A stretch of DNA of 64,000 nt from Alkalicoccobacillus porphyridii (lineage in GTDB: Bacteria > Bacillota > Bacilli > Bacillales > Bacillaceae_D), in the NCBI RefSeq assembly GCF_007293315.1, contig NZ_VLXZ01000001.1:248001-312000 (forward strand), written 5' to 3'. Each line of letters starts with the position of its first letter. Within the stretch, counting starts at the first letter, position 1. Positions 16,395 to 25,366 of the stretch are shown in pieces. The notes under the pieces are model-generated. The model had not been told where the DNA came from and searched no databases. It worked only from the letters and a program-made list of their open reading frames with translations. A program made the translations under genes and the position numbers.

Positions 16395-16709
16395 TTATTT
16401 TGCTTCAGGTATTAAGGCTTCAATCTTCTTGGAAATCGACTTGAGATTTGGATTACCTTCTGCTACGACTTCACCATTTAAAATAACAAGTGGATAAAAA
16501 TATTCGTCATTTAGAATGGCTTTGGCGTATGATTCTTGCTCTTCTCCCACTGGCTTTTCGATATCGACGTACACAACGGAAAGATTAGCTTCTGGAAATT
16601 TTCTATTTACTGCTGCTTCTAACCATTCCTTCGTTTCTAAGGCACTTGGCAGATGCACGCAGCTTGCACACTTTTGTTCTGCACCGTATACTGTCATTAT
16701 AATTCCCAA
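16395..16709 (-). CDS. yuzD: YuzD, thioredoxin-like DUF1462 protein
   Basis: 104 residues from a TTG at 16709, which has GGGAG 8 nt upstream; the GTG at 16718 overlaps that site. It begins LGIIMTVYGAEQKCASC, has a CxxC motif (CASC) in a thioredoxin-fold position, and retains the NDEYFYPLVILNGEVVAEGNP segment of the YuzD family. Role is unknown, possibly thiol redox. It is divergent from the NifU-like yutI, and this neighbourhood is conserved in Bacillus. Confidence 0.83.
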   Translation of the reverse strand: MGIIMTVYGAEQKCASCVHLPSALETKEWLEAAVNRKFPEANLSVVYVDIEKPVGEEQESYAKAILNDEYFYPLVILNGEVVAEGNPNLKSISKKIEALIPEAK

Positions 16710-16888
16710 TGTGCTCACTCCCTTTTATATGAAGAGTACCTAAAAAATCAGTATTATTCAATAAAAGAACCCGCATTCCATGCCCATTTTTCATAATCTG
16801 TGAGAACATTTCTCAAAAAAATCGTCCGTGATGATGGATTTTTTTTGTTTGGGGAACTATAATGAATATAAGAAAGGAGTGTTGAACC

Positions 16889-17128
16889 ATGGAAACAAGT
16901 ACTGATATGATAGAAGAAGTACAAGAAGTGTTGGAAAAGCTTCGTCCATTTTTACTCCGTGATGGTGGAGATGTTGAGCTAGTTGGAGTAGAGGATGGTA
17001 TTGTACGTGTTCGTCTACTAGGAGCATGCGGTTCATGCCCAAGTTCAACGATTACGCTAAAAGCTGGTATTGAGCGTGCTCTTCTTGAGGAAGTGCCAGG
17101 AGTAAAGGAACTTGAGCAAGTATTTTAA
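16889..17128 (+). CDS. yutI: NifU-like Fe-S scaffold/carrier (YutI)
   Basis: 79 residues equal to a stand-alone NifU C-terminal domain. The Fe-S ligands are in GACGSCPSS (CxxC at about residues 50-53). Such Nfu proteins receive clusters from the Suf scaffold and deliver them to targets. AAAGGAGTG precedes the ATG and a TATAAT lies at 16858-16863. It is monocistronic, with a strong terminator. Confidence 0.92.
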   Translation: METSTDMIEEVQEVLEKLRPFLLRDGGDVELVGVEDGIVRVRLLGACGSCPSSTITLKAGIERALLEEVPGVKELEQVF

Positions 17129-17135
17129 TAAAGCA

Positions 17136-17171
17136 AAAACGCCTGGTCAAATGACCGGGCGTTTTTTTTTA
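17136..17171 (+). terminator. Terminator of yutI
   Basis: AACGCC-t-GGTC pairs with GACC-g-GGCGTT, followed by nine T. The T-run overlaps the 3' end of the convergent SplA-like gene. Confidence 0.9.
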
Positions 17172-17408
17172 CATCATAAATTGATCATACATTTGTTCAG
17201 CAGCTTCGTAGGATTCAAAGATCGCGTCATCTTCTTCAATGGGATGATAATAATCGTAAAGTAGTAACGACAAAATTGATGGTTCCATCGGATCACGCGC
17301 AATCGTTGCTTCCTGTATCGTTGCCACAGTTGGCGTGTGAGGATTTCGGTAGATAATATAAACGGACTGCCCTTCGTATAAGCTATTCACATCTAACATT
17401 TTATCCAC
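17169..17408 (-). CDS. SplA-like small transcriptional regulator
   Basis: 79 residues. The segments VYIIYRNPHTPTVATIQEA and YDYYHPIEEDDAIFESYEAAE match the SplA family, which in B. subtilis is a TRAP-like repressor of the spore photoproduct lyase operon splAB. No splB follows here (thrB is next), so this copy is detached from the usual target. A paralogue or an independent regulator is possible. It overlaps the yutI terminator at its stop. Confidence 0.68.
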   Translation of the reverse strand: MDKMLDVNSLYEGQSVYIIYRNPHTPTVATIQEATIARDPMEPSILSLLLYDYYHPIEEDDAIFESYEAAEQMYDQFMM

Positions 17409-17470
17409 CTCCAGCCTAATTGAATTCAGCCGTAGTATATGCAGTCATGCTAAATGTATACCAAAAATTT

Positions 17471-18382
17471 TTAACGATTACTATTCGTCACGAGTTGGAC
17501 TCCTTGTTTGGCAGGGGTCAGAATGTCGATCTCCATTCCTTCGAACGCCTCACCAATCATAGTAGCTACACTTGATCCTCTGCCCTTTTTTGTGATACAT
17601 AGGATGGTTGGTCCTGCACCACTTAAGGCTGCTCCATAGATCTCTTTCTTATCAGCTGCAAACGACAACACCTTGTCTAATAACGGAATCAAATGCTTAC
17701 GATAAGGCTGATGATATAAATCTTTACCCATCATTTCTCCAGCGACCTTCCAATTTCCCGTTAAAATAGCTGCGGTGAGGACATTCCCGACACTTCCGGC
17801 TTTCACCGCTTCAGGAAAAGAGAGCTCACTAGGTAAAACACTTCTGGCCTTTTTTGTCATTACTTCTTCCTCTGGTATGAGAAATACTAAATCAAGCTCT
17901 GGCGCCTCAATAGGTAATACATGCGTAGACTCATCACTATGTGTTCCGATCACTATTCCACCATACACGGAGGCTGCTACATTATCGGGGTGACCTTCCC
18001 AAAGACTGGCCAGCCTTACCTTGTATGATGGCGAAACGGGCTTTTCATAAAAATAGCAGCCAAGTTCAATTCCTGCCACAATGGCCGCGGCGCTACTGCC
18101 CAGTCCTCGTGCTAACGGAATGTTACTTGTCATCTCTACATGGCAAGGTGGAATCGTAATGCCTAACTCTTTTCCGGTATGCTTAGCTACTTCTGCGACG
18201 AGATTGCTTTCATCTGTCCGAATTCCAGCTAAATCTTTTGAGTGGGATGAAAACAACCATCTATCTGCTGTGTGCACCTGTAACTCCAGATATCTACTCA
18301 CAGCCATTCCAATCGAGTCAAATCCCGGTCCCAGATTTGCAGTACTGCCTGGGACCTTGATTTGAAATGATAAAGACTCCAT
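17471..18382 (-). CDS. thrB: Homoserine kinase
   Basis: 303 residues of the GHMP kinase family. PGSTANLGPGFDSIGMA lies at the N-terminus, the phosphate-binding PLARGLGSSAAA at about residues 89-100, and a C-terminal GAALSGAGPTILC. It phosphorylates homoserine for threonine synthase. The start overlaps the thrC stop by one base. It is the last gene of hom-thrC-thrB. Confidence 0.96.
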   Translation of the reverse strand: MESLSFQIKVPGSTANLGPGFDSIGMAVSRYLELQVHTADRWLFSSHSKDLAGIRTDESNLVAEVAKHTGKELGITIPPCHVEMTSNIPLARGLGSSAAAIVAGIELGCYFYEKPVSPSYKVRLASLWEGHPDNVAASVYGGIVIGTHSDESTHVLPIEAPELDLVFLIPEEEVMTKKARSVLPSELSFPEAVKAGSVGNVLTAAILTGNWKVAGEMMGKDLYHQPYRKHLIPLLDKVLSFAADKKEIYGAALSGAGPTILCITKKGRGSSVATMIGEAFEGMEIDILTPAKQGVQLVTNSNR

Positions 18383-19446
18383 TATAGAGCCACACCCTGT
18401 TTTAAATGAGCTAAAAATCCATCTTTTTCGTTAGGCAGCTGAGTCGGTTTTACCTCTACACTATCAATCGCTGTGGCAGGATCCTTTAATCCATTACCGG
18501 TTAGGACGCAAACAACCTTTGATCCTTGCTTTATTTCACCTGAATCAATTTGTTTTTTTAATCCTGCGAGCGACGCGGCCGATGCCGGTTCAGCAAACAC
18601 ACCTTCTTTTGTGGCGAGCGTCTGGTAAGCATGAATAATTTCCTCATCTGTTACAAAGTCAATTTTCCCATTGGACTCGGAAGCTGCTGCTACTGCCTTG
18701 TCCCAGCTTGCTGGATTCCCAATACGAATTGCTGTAGCAATTGTTTCTGGATCACTAATGACCTCGTTACGAACAATTGCTGCTGCCCCCTCTGCTTCAA
18801 AGCCTCTCATTTCGGGAAGCCCTGTTCCTTTTGCCTCGTGGTATTCTTTAAAGCCTTTCCAGTAGGCTGTGATGTTACCGGCGTTACCTACAGGAATACA
18901 TAGAACATCCGGCGCCTGTCCAAGCGCATCACACACCTCAAACGCAGCGGTTTTTTGTCCTTCAATTCTATAAGGGTTCACTGAGTTTACAAGAGTGATT
19001 GGCTCAACCTCACTAATTGCTCGTACAATTTCTAAGGCATGGTCAAAATTCCCTTTAATTTCAAGGACTTCAGCTCCGTACATCACAGCCTGAGCAAGCT
19101 TGCCCATTGCAATTTTCCCTTCTGGAATGACAACAATACAACGAAGTCCAGCACGAGCACCATATGCGGCGGCAGCGGCTGATGTGTTACCTGTGGAAGC
19201 ACAGATAATGGCCTTACTTCCTTCTTCCTTTGCCTTGGCTACAGCCATAACCATGCCTCTATCCTTGAATGAGCCTGTAGGATTTGCACCTTCATACTTT
19301 ACGTGAATCTCTACTCCCCACTCTTTTGAGAGTCGCTCAAGTGGCACAAGTGGAGTATTCCCTTCTGATAATGATAAGTTTGGCGTTTCATTCGACACCG
19401 GTAGATACTCCCCATATTCCTTAATTAACCCCTGCCAGCTACTCAT
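18382..19446 (-). CDS. thrC: Threonine synthase
   Basis: 354 residues of the PLP fold-type II family. The PLP lysine is in [11 protein letters not shown] (about residue 61) and the phosphate-binding loop is [12 protein letters not shown]. It converts O-phosphohomoserine to threonine. One base separates its start from the hom stop and one base overlaps thrB, so all three are coupled. Confidence 0.96.
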   Translation of the reverse strand: MSSWQGLIKEYGEYLPVSNETPNLSLSEGNTPLVPLERLSKEWGVEIHVKYEGANPTGSFKDRGMVMAVAKAKEEGSKAIICASTGNTSAAAAAYGARAGLRCIVVIPEGKIAMGKLAQAVMYGAEVLEIKGNFDHALEIVRAISEVEPITLVNSVNPYRIEGQKTAAFEVCDALGQAPDVLCIPVGNAGNITAYWKGFKEYHEAKGTGLPEMRGFEAEGAAAIVRNEVISDPETIATAIRIGNPASWDKAVAAASESNGKIDFVTDEEIIHAYQTLATKEGVFAEPASAASLAGLKKQIDSGEIKQGSKVVCVLTGNGLKDPATAIDSVEVKPTQLPNEKDGFLAHLKQGVAL

Positions 19447-19447
19447 C

Positions 19448-20758
19448 TTAATTTCCCCCTTCTACACAATAACTACTCTCAACCGATTCAACGACATCGA
19501 CCTGATTTAACCGTTCTAAAAGCTCTTCAAATGTTTGCTGGCTTGTTTTATGTGTCACGATAATAATTTCCGCTAATTCCTCGCCCTCGACTGGTAATTG
19601 CAGTAGCTTTTCAAAGCTCACTTCATATTCTGCAAATAAAGAAGTGATCGCTGAAAAAATACCTGTACGATCAATCACTCGTAAACGAATAAAATATTGC
19701 GTATGAATTTCATCATTAGCTTTTAATTGCTTTGCATTCATTGGAGCAAGAGTACTCTTCCCGTTGATTCCTAACCTCATATTTTTCATGACGGTTACTA
19801 AATCTGATACGACGGCCGTTGCTGTCGGCAGAGATCCTGCACCAGGGCCATAAAACATTGTTTCGCCTACAGCCTCTCCATGAATATAAACAGCATTATA
19901 TTCATTGTGTACAGATGATAAAGGATGCTCATTAGGTAACAATGTCGGACGTACGCTAACATCGATTTTCCCTTCTGATCGATCAGCAATTCCAATGAGT
20001 TTAATCGTATAGCCTAAACGTTTAGCATAGTCTAAATCAATATCTGAGATTCCACTAATGCCTTTTACTTTCACATCGTCAAGACTAACAGGAGCAGAGA
20101 ATCCAAGGGTAGCCAGGATGGCCATTTTTCTCGCTGCATCTAGGCCTTCCACATCAGCCGTTGGATCACTTTCAGCAAAGCCTAGTTCTTGTGCCTGCTT
20201 TAGAACGTCATCGTACGAGCTGCCATACGTACTCATTTTTGTGAGAATGTAATTTGTGGTGCCATTAACAATGCCCATTATCTTTGTAATACGATCTGCA
20301 GATAATCCGTCTGACAAGCTGCGAAGAATCGGGATACCCCCTGCTACACTTGCCTCATAATATAAATCACAGCCATATTCAGCAGCCTTTTCAAGTAAGG
20401 TAGCTCCATGGATGGCCATTAAGTCTTTATTTGCTGTAACGACATGCTTTTGTTGACTAAGAGCTGTGATGAGCCACTCCTTTGTTTGCTCAACTCCACC
20501 AATGACCTCTACAATGACATCAATCTCATCATCTAACAAGACGTCTTGTGGATCCTCTGTTAACAACTCATCTTCAAACGAATTTTCCCGTAGCTTCTGT
20601 TTATTTCGTACGAGAACCTTTTTTATTTCAACTGGACAGCCTATTTGGTGCTGCAGTTCTTTCTGGTGGCGAGTGATAATTGAGGCTACACCCGTTCCCA
20701 CTGTTCCTAAACCAAGTAATCCTACCTTCACTGACTCTGCCACATCTTCCACTCCCAT
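19448..20758 (-). CDS. hom: Homoserine dehydrogenase
   Basis: Up to 436 residues. The NAD(P) motif [11 protein letters not shown] is near the N-terminus, the catalytic region [16 protein letters not shown] about 160 and a C-terminal ACT domain ([21 protein letters not shown] onward) typical of threonine feedback control. The ATG at 20758 has only a weak ribosome site; a GTG at 20743 lies 8 nt after GGGAG and gives [11 protein letters not shown], so the shorter start is likely. It reduces aspartate semialdehyde to homoserine and is the first gene of the threonine operon. Confidence 0.95.
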   Translation of the reverse strand: MGVEDVAESVKVGLLGLGTVGTGVASIITRHQKELQHQIGCPVEIKKVLVRNKQKLRENSFEDELLTEDPQDVLLDDEIDVIVEVIGGVEQTKEWLITALSQQKHVVTANKDLMAIHGATLLEKAAEYGCDLYYEASVAGGIPILRSLSDGLSADRITKIMGIVNGTTNYILTKMSTYGSSYDDVLKQAQELGFAESDPTADVEGLDAARKMAILATLGFSAPVSLDDVKVKGISGISDIDLDYAKRLGYTIKLIGIADRSEGKIDVSVRPTLLPNEHPLSSVHNEYNAVYIHGEAVGETMFYGPGAGSLPTATAVVSDLVTVMKNMRLGINGKSTLAPMNAKQLKANDEIHTQYFIRLRVIDRTGIFSAITSLFAEYEVSFEKLLQLPVEGEELAEIIIVTHKTSQQTFEELLERLNQVDVVESVESSYCVEGGN

Positions 20759-20798
20759 CCATGCTCTTTAAAAATACAGTTGTATATATATAAAGGAC

Positions 20799-20827
20799 AT
20801 TATAGACTTGATTCGGATCGAAAACAA
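20799..20827 (-). promoter_or_regulatory. Promoter of hom-thrC-thrB
   Basis: On the - strand TTGTTT (20822-20827), 17-bp spacer, TATAAT (20799-20804). Same -35/-10 combination as the yumC and TetR-yutJ promoters. Confidence 0.65.
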
Positions 20828-20967
20828 GAACCTAGCAGAAGTTTCATAAAGATCTGACTTTTTATACAAAAAGTCATTCCTAACACAAGACTCTAACCCA
20901 TTGAGTGTGTCCAAGTTTATGTGTAAATGAACTCGAGGTTTTTTTGATAGAGGGTGGCTTATGATTT

Positions 20968-21260
20968 GTTTCTTCGTCCGTCGCTCCTAAAATAAGAGGC
21001 ACTTACCCGAAGCCACTGAAAAAGTCATGTAAGAATGAGCTGGATGACGCCGCTACAGGAGAACCCTTCGCTTTCCGCGGGAACGGCCTCAGCCCTTGAA
21101 GTGAAAGTGCGCCACTTCAATGTCTTCAGACTCGTTCTGTTCCGCAGGAGTCTACGGGTTCTCCTTCCGCTCATGTTTTGACTTTAACAATTGTAGAACA
21201 TTTGCAATCTTAGAAAGATCGTTTTTCGGTGACCTCCATTTTCGTCTGCTTGTTTTAGCT
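20968..21260. repeat. Element F copy 1 nested in element G remnant
   Basis: Core F spans 21009-21236 (228 bp). Left end GAAGCCACTGAAAAA and right end TTTTTCGGTGACCTC form terminal inverted repeats with 12 of 15 positions matching. Inside, GGAGAACCC/GGGTTCTCC, GCGGGAAC/GTTCCGC and GAAGTG/CACTTC are nested stems, so the whole element can fold. Flanks (TCGCTCC... before, CATTTTCGTCTGCTTGTT after) are pieces of element G. Confidence 0.8.
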
Positions 21261-21321
21261 AGGCTTTAGTATGAATATTTATAATGAATTAACCCTAACC
21301 AATTAGCACAGTCCCACCAAA

Positions 21322-21395
21322 AATAAAAAACCCGAACGAGGACATCAAATATGTCATGGCTCAGATTTTATGGTTTTTGTATAATCTTCATACTT
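21322..21395 (-). terminator. Terminator of yutH
   Basis: GACAT/ATGTC with GAG.C/G.CTC extension, then GGGTTTTTTATTTTT on the - strand, just beyond the yutH stop. Confidence 0.65.
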
Positions 21396-21415
21396 CTATA
21401 TCTCAAACTCCATAC

Positions 21416-22450
21416 TCATAACCAATCAACCCGTGGGAAGCCAGTTGGAGTATTGGGCATACTTCTCGTTTCAGCAAATTGATACAAAAATTGCTCATTT
21501 GTCTTTTCGTCCTCTATGAGCTTTAAAAAGGAATGGCCAAGCTTTTGCTGATCCATTGGAATTTGACATCTATAGTAATCCTCAACGACTTCAAAGTAAT
21601 GAACAGGATACAAGAGTCGGGCAAATATGAGTCGATTACAGCCACTAGAAATGCCTTTGGTTCGCTGATAGCCCTGTAAAAACCCTTCGGCATCACTCCA
21701 GCTCCGTTCTCCAATGACATGACTTCTCCTACTTCGTAACCATTCAGCTAGGTCTCGGGCTGGATGATCATAAATTAAGGATGTAGGTGGCTTAATGATC
21801 CCTCCATAGGAAGAAAGGGGGATCCATGCATCATGGGAGAATCTACGATGACATAGAGTTCCCGCATAATGCTCCTCCCCATTGCCGTCCATGTCCGTAT
21901 CGACGGCATACTGAATCGCATTTTCAGATAACCCCATAAAATAGGGGTACGTCGTCAAAAAAGCCTCGTCTACCACAGTGCTTGGCCCCTGCATATATAA
22001 TTGTTCATACCAATCTTCAAGCTGTTCAAGTCGAGTCGTCCAGATCTTCCCCCATTGACCGACTAAGCTTCGACGGCCTAGCTTTGATTGAATGGGTCTG
22101 CTAAATTCGTGCCAAGCTGCTAACTCCTCGCCCATTGAGCGCGCGTCTTGGGGATATTTCCTCAGCCTTACCTGTTCTGGATGCGGGAGCTTACAGAGAT
22201 ACGTTTCTACGCCTTCGATTAATCCCGCCTGCGCCCCATGAACAGTAGGCACAAACTCGGGTATGGTTGAATCTCCCGCCTCTCTTAAAAACGAGACAAA
22301 GGCAAGAATATCTTGTTCATCCGAAGCACTTTCATCTCTAGGGAACAATATATAAGCCGTCCCCCCTGCTTCAAAGCATTCATACCCACTCATTTTAAAC
22401 CGTCGCTCACTATATAACCGATAGCTATCATATATATTCCGCTCAAACAC
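21416..22450 (-). CDS. yutH: YutH, spore coat-associated kinase-like protein
   Basis: 344 residues from a GTG at 22450 placed 5 nt after AGGAGGG; upstream in-frame starts would lie before or within that site. The protein follows the CotS/YutH group, with a degenerate aminoglycoside-phosphotransferase fold: LCHRRFSHDAWI replaces the catalytic loop and DHPARDLAEWLR the metal-binding region. B. subtilis YutH is a spore-coat-associated protein. It is probably not an active kinase. It is a single-gene unit with its own terminator. Confidence 0.82.
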   Translation of the reverse strand: MFERNIYDSYRLYSERRFKMSGYECFEAGGTAYILFPRDESASDEQDILAFVSFLREAGDSTIPEFVPTVHGAQAGLIEGVETYLCKLPHPEQVRLRKYPQDARSMGEELAAWHEFSRPIQSKLGRRSLVGQWGKIWTTRLEQLEDWYEQLYMQGPSTVVDEAFLTTYPYFMGLSENAIQYAVDTDMDGNGEEHYAGTLCHRRFSHDAWIPLSSYGGIIKPPTSLIYDHPARDLAEWLRSRRSHVIGERSWSDAEGFLQGYQRTKGISSGCNRLIFARLLYPVHYFEVVEDYYRCQIPMDQQKLGHSFLKLIEDEKTNEQFLYQFAETRSMPNTPTGFPRVDWL

Positions 22451-22566
22451 AGGCACCCTCCTCACGCACAATTCCTTATAAGTAGTCTATGACCCATTCG
22501 CATAAAATGTGTACATCAATCGTAGACTAGAATTAACCGCTTTGCTTTGCCAAAAGGAGAGATGTT

Positions 22567-23106
22567 ATGAAACCAAGTAACCCTGGTGAAATATTAGAGA
22601 CGAAGGCACGCGAATGGTTGCTAGCAAGAGGTGTAACAATTGAACACATCGCTGAGCTTGTTCATTTTCTTCAAGTCCAATATCATCCACAGTTAACGCT
22701 TGAGCTCTGTAAAGAAAATGTGGAGCGAGTTGTTTCAAAAAGAGAAGTTCAAAACGCAATTCTAACTGGCATTCAGTTGGATATATTAACCGAACAAAAT
22801 CAGTTGGAAGCTCCCCTTCAAGAAATACTCGCTCGAGATGAAAGCTTATATGGCATTGATGAAGTCATTGCCCTTTCCATCGTCAATATTTATGGATCGA
22901 TCGGGTTTACGAACTATGGCTATATCGATAAGTTAAAGCCTGGGATCCTAAAGAAATTAAATAATAAAACGGATGGTACCTGCCATACTTTTCTTGATGA
23001 TATTGTTGGAGCGATCGCTGCAGCCGCCTCTAGCCGACTAGCTCACAGTACCGATGCCAAACAGTTTACTCAAACAGAGTCCACTCAGATAAAGAGTGAT
23101 GAGTAA
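22567..23106 (+). CDS. yutG: Phosphatidylglycerophosphatase A family protein (YutG)
   Basis: 179 residues, with GGAGAG before the ATG. The C-terminal two thirds hold the PgpA-like pattern YGIDEVIALSIVNIYGSIGFTNYGYIDKLKPG and FLDDIVGAIAAAA, with conserved acidic residues. PgpA enzymes dephosphorylate phosphatidylglycerophosphate. The Bacillus YutG form is soluble-looking, without clear membrane helices, and its activity has been little tested. Its last 41 bases overlap the 3' end of yutF on the opposite strand. Confidence 0.85.
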   Translation: MKPSNPGEILETKAREWLLARGVTIEHIAELVHFLQVQYHPQLTLELCKENVERVVSKREVQNAILTGIQLDILTEQNQLEAPLQEILARDESLYGIDEVIALSIVNIYGSIGFTNYGYIDKLKPGILKKLNNKTDGTCHTFLDDIVGAIAAAASSRLAHSTDAKQFTQTESTQIKSDE

Positions 23107-23824
23107 ACGTTGGTTTAATATCTACCAAGTTCACTTGAGCTGCCGTTGTAACCCCAGAAAAAACAAGCAATGTATCTAAGCCTGCCTGTATGCCCGCTAA
23201 GATATCCGTCTGGTAATTGTCTCCTACCATAATCGTGTCCCGTGGATCAGTGCCAAGTACAGCAAGTGCCTGTTTCATCATAATTGCCTCAGGTTTTCCG
23301 ACAAATAGTGGTTCTGTTTGAGAGGCAGTGGCTATGGCTGCAACGATGGAACCATTCCCAGGTACTAAGCCATCCTCACTTGGAATGGCTTTATCTCCAT
23401 TTGTAGCAATCAATTGTGCGCCTTGCTGGATAAGAAGAGATGCTCTTTTTAGCTTTTCATAAGTGAATTCTCGGTCAAGCCCCACCACCACTGCATCTAC
23501 CTGCTGATCTGTTTCTATGTGGCCCGCCTTTTTCAAAGCTTGCTTTAACCCTGATTCTCCCACAATATACGCCCGCGTTTGTTCACTCAAGTAGGAGGAA
23601 GCGGCCATTCCTGAAGTAAAGACTTGATGAGGTTTTACGGGCACACCAAATCCTTGCAGATGCTCAGCAACCGCCTCTTGAGTTTTTGTTGAGTTATTCG
23701 TTACAAATAAATACGGCAGTTGCCTTCTCTTTAATTCATGCACGAATTCCACCGCCTCTGGAATCGCTTGTCCTCCTCGATACATGGTTCCATCTAAATC
23801 AAGTAAATATCCCTTGTAACCCAA
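23066..23824 (-). CDS. yutF: HAD-superfamily IIA phosphatase (YutF)
   Basis: 252 residues of the NagD-like group. Motif I is LDLDGTMYRG (residues 7-16), motif II FVTNNSTK (about 39), and motif IV VGDNYQTDI (about 199). It dephosphorylates small phosphometabolites in the cytoplasm; the substrate cannot be told from sequence. The C-terminal end is encoded by the strand complementary to the last 41 bases of yutG, an overlapping convergent pair. Confidence 0.92.
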   Translation of the reverse strand: MGYKGYLLDLDGTMYRGGQAIPEAVEFVHELKRRQLPYLFVTNNSTKTQEAVAEHLQGFGVPVKPHQVFTSGMAASSYLSEQTRAYIVGESGLKQALKKAGHIETDQQVDAVVVGLDREFTYEKLKRASLLIQQGAQLIATNGDKAIPSEDGLVPGNGSIVAAIATASQTEPLFVGKPEAIMMKQALAVLGTDPRDTIMVGDNYQTDILAGIQAGLDTLLVFSGVTTAAQVNLVDIKPTFTHHSLSEWTLFE

Positions 23825-23845
23825 TGAAATCCCTCTCTCACAAAT

Positions 23846-23868
23846 AAGCCGCCCTAATTGGACGGCTT
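23846..23868 (-). terminator. Hairpin after the SufR-like gene
   Basis: AAGCCG-CC / GG-a-CGGCTT stem with weak U-rich tails; it lies between the SufR-like gene and yutF. Confidence 0.5.
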
Positions 23869-23878
23869 TATATTTTTA

Positions 23879-24523
23879 TTATTTTGTATGATGTGTTTCT
23901 TTATGAATGGTATATACACAGTGCGCGTCACCATTTTCCGCCATACACGCGTTTCGTTCCACCTGCTTGGTACCTAAAAGCTCCTGAAATAGTCTCTTTT
24001 CACAGGAACAAGCTACTGGATAAGATCGTGCCACCTGAGCAATTGGACAATTATACTCAACAAATTGATAGGAGCCGTCTTTCTTTTCATGCCACTCTAC
24101 CATATATCCTTGTTCATTTTGAATCGTAGCTAACGCTTCTATACGTTCCTTTAAGCTTCCATTCACACGTGTCTTATAGGTTTGCTGTAAGCGATCATGA
24201 CGCTTCTCAAATAGCTGATTCACTGATTCAGCTCCGTACAATGCACGCAAATCATCAAGAAACCCTAGTGATAACTGACTATAATTACGCGGGAAGCTTT
24301 CTCTTCCCTGATCTGTTAAATAATATTTATGAACCGGCCGCCCCATATTCTGTTTAATTGCACGCGAAGTTAACAATCCTTCTTCTTCTAATCCTTTTAA
24401 ATGACGTCTTACAGCCATTTCAGTTATGTTGAGCTTAGCCGCAAGCTCCGCTGTAGTAAGCTCGTGCCATCGCTTTAACAATGTTAATACGGTTTGGCGG
24501 GTTGAAGCTGTTTGATCTCCCAT
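23879..24523 (-). CDS. SufR-like winged-helix transcriptional regulator (COG2345 type)
   Basis: 214 residues from the ATG at 24523, 8 nt after AAGGTGG; GTG codons at 24535 are too close. The N-terminal winged helix (ELTTAELAAKLNITEMAVRRHLKGLEEEGLL) is followed by a C-terminal domain with cysteines in YNCPIAQ, ACSC, ACMA and DAHC. The first two are spaced CX12C as in cyanobacterial SufR, which binds a 4Fe-4S cluster and represses the suf operon. The later spacing (X20 then X8) differs, so the match is partial. A suf operon is present at 45.9-51.1 kb. Fe-S sensing is an inference. Confidence 0.75.
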   Translation of the reverse strand: MGDQTASTRQTVLTLLKRWHELTTAELAAKLNITEMAVRRHLKGLEEEGLLTSRAIKQNMGRPVHKYYLTDQGRESFPRNYSQLSLGFLDDLRALYGAESVNQLFEKRHDRLQQTYKTRVNGSLKERIEALATIQNEQGYMVEWHEKKDGSYQFVEYNCPIAQVARSYPVACSCEKRLFQELLGTKQVERNACMAENGDAHCVYTIHKETHHTK

Positions 24524-24584
24524 TCCGTCCACCACCTTACGTTTATTGTAAGCGATGGATGTACAATTTGTAAAATATCTGAGC

Positions 24585-25034
24585 TTACTCGGACTGTTCA
24601 GGGAGAAAGGCAGACACTGGACCTAATTCAGTCGTAAGATAATGTCTGATCGCTCCGGGAAAAGCAACCAATGCCTCATATTGATGATGAAGCAACTGAG
24701 CTAATTGCTGGTGGTTTATGCTACCAGAGGTTTGAATGATCTCTTTTCTGCTTTGCAAAATTTGTTTCAGTGATTCGCCATCCGTTTCGCTAATCACTTT
24801 TTCATCCATTAGAATGTCTACAATATCCGCATAACTACCTGGGTCTCTCATAATAAAACCATCAATCATATTATTGCCAACATCAATAATCGATTCAATG
24901 AATAAATAACAGACTCTTTCCAAAGCAAGCTCTTCTACTTGATCCTTGGGTTGCTGTAGCTTTTTTACGAGTGGGAACAGGGATTCCATATAATTTAATG
25001 TATTCTCAATGTTCGTACGATCAACAAAATACAT
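24585..25034 (-). CDS. yutE: YutE, DUF86/HepT-like protein
   Basis: 149 residues. It has the family opening MYFVDRTNIENTL, the central ESIIDVGNNMIDGFIMRDPGSYADI segment and the closing LGPVSAFLP. DUF86/HepT proteins are often MNT/HepT toxins whose RX4-6H motif is needed for activity. Here the corresponding region reads RKEIIQ, without the histidine, and no partner nucleotidyltransferase is adjacent. It is therefore more likely a housekeeping, non-toxin member. It is monocistronic. Confidence 0.85.
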   Translation of the reverse strand: MYFVDRTNIENTLNYMESLFPLVKKLQQPKDQVEELALERVCYLFIESIIDVGNNMIDGFIMRDPGSYADIVDILMDEKVISETDGESLKQILQSRKEIIQTSGSINHQQLAQLLHHQYEALVAFPGAIRHYLTTELGPVSAFLPEQSE

Positions 25035-25111
25035 GTTGTCTATCCTTTCTCTTATAAGCCTTGGGTATTTTCGTTCACATCGGGCAACTTACTGTATAAG
25101 GGGGTGACAGC

Positions 25112-25366
25112 TTGGCCAAAAAGAAAAACAAGCCAACCTATCAAGATTTTAAAAATGTGGAAGATATGCATGCGTATGTAATTCCTGAAGGTACGCCGGA
25201 GGGTCCTTATGGTTCACCAATCGGACGCAATACTCCAGTACAAGGAAAAAGCACAGAGTGGGAAGAGGATCAGCGAACCTACAGTGCCTTTAATTATGTA
25301 AATAAAGACTTGCATCAGCATACACCAAGAAAATATCCCGGTCACCATCCTCCGCACGACTCTTAA
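25112..25366 (+). CDS. Small conserved cytosolic protein of unknown function
   Basis: 84 residues from a TTG with AGGGGGTGA just upstream. The segments MHAYVIPEGTPEGPYGSPIG, WEEDQRTYSAFNYVNKDLHQ and PRKYPGHHPPHD are, to my recollection, conserved in many Bacillus genomes. It has no membrane segment or cysteines and is rich in Pro, Gly and His at the C-terminus. The stop codon overlaps the stop of convergent yutD by three bases. Confidence 0.8.
   Translation: MAKKKNKPTYQDFKNVEDMHAYVIPEGTPEGPYGSPIGRNTPVQGKSTEWEEDQRTYSAFNYVNKDLHQHTPRKYPGHHPPHDS

Noticed and set aside
16051-16497. 148- and 89-codon + strand frames rich in Leu, Ser and Cys
   Set aside because: Translation of array D words; no ribosome site or family similarity, and they run into the opposite-strand yuzD gene.
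24585-25034. HepT-type toxin of a toxin-antitoxin pair
   Set aside because: RX4-6H motif lacks the histidine and no nucleotidyltransferase partner is adjacent.
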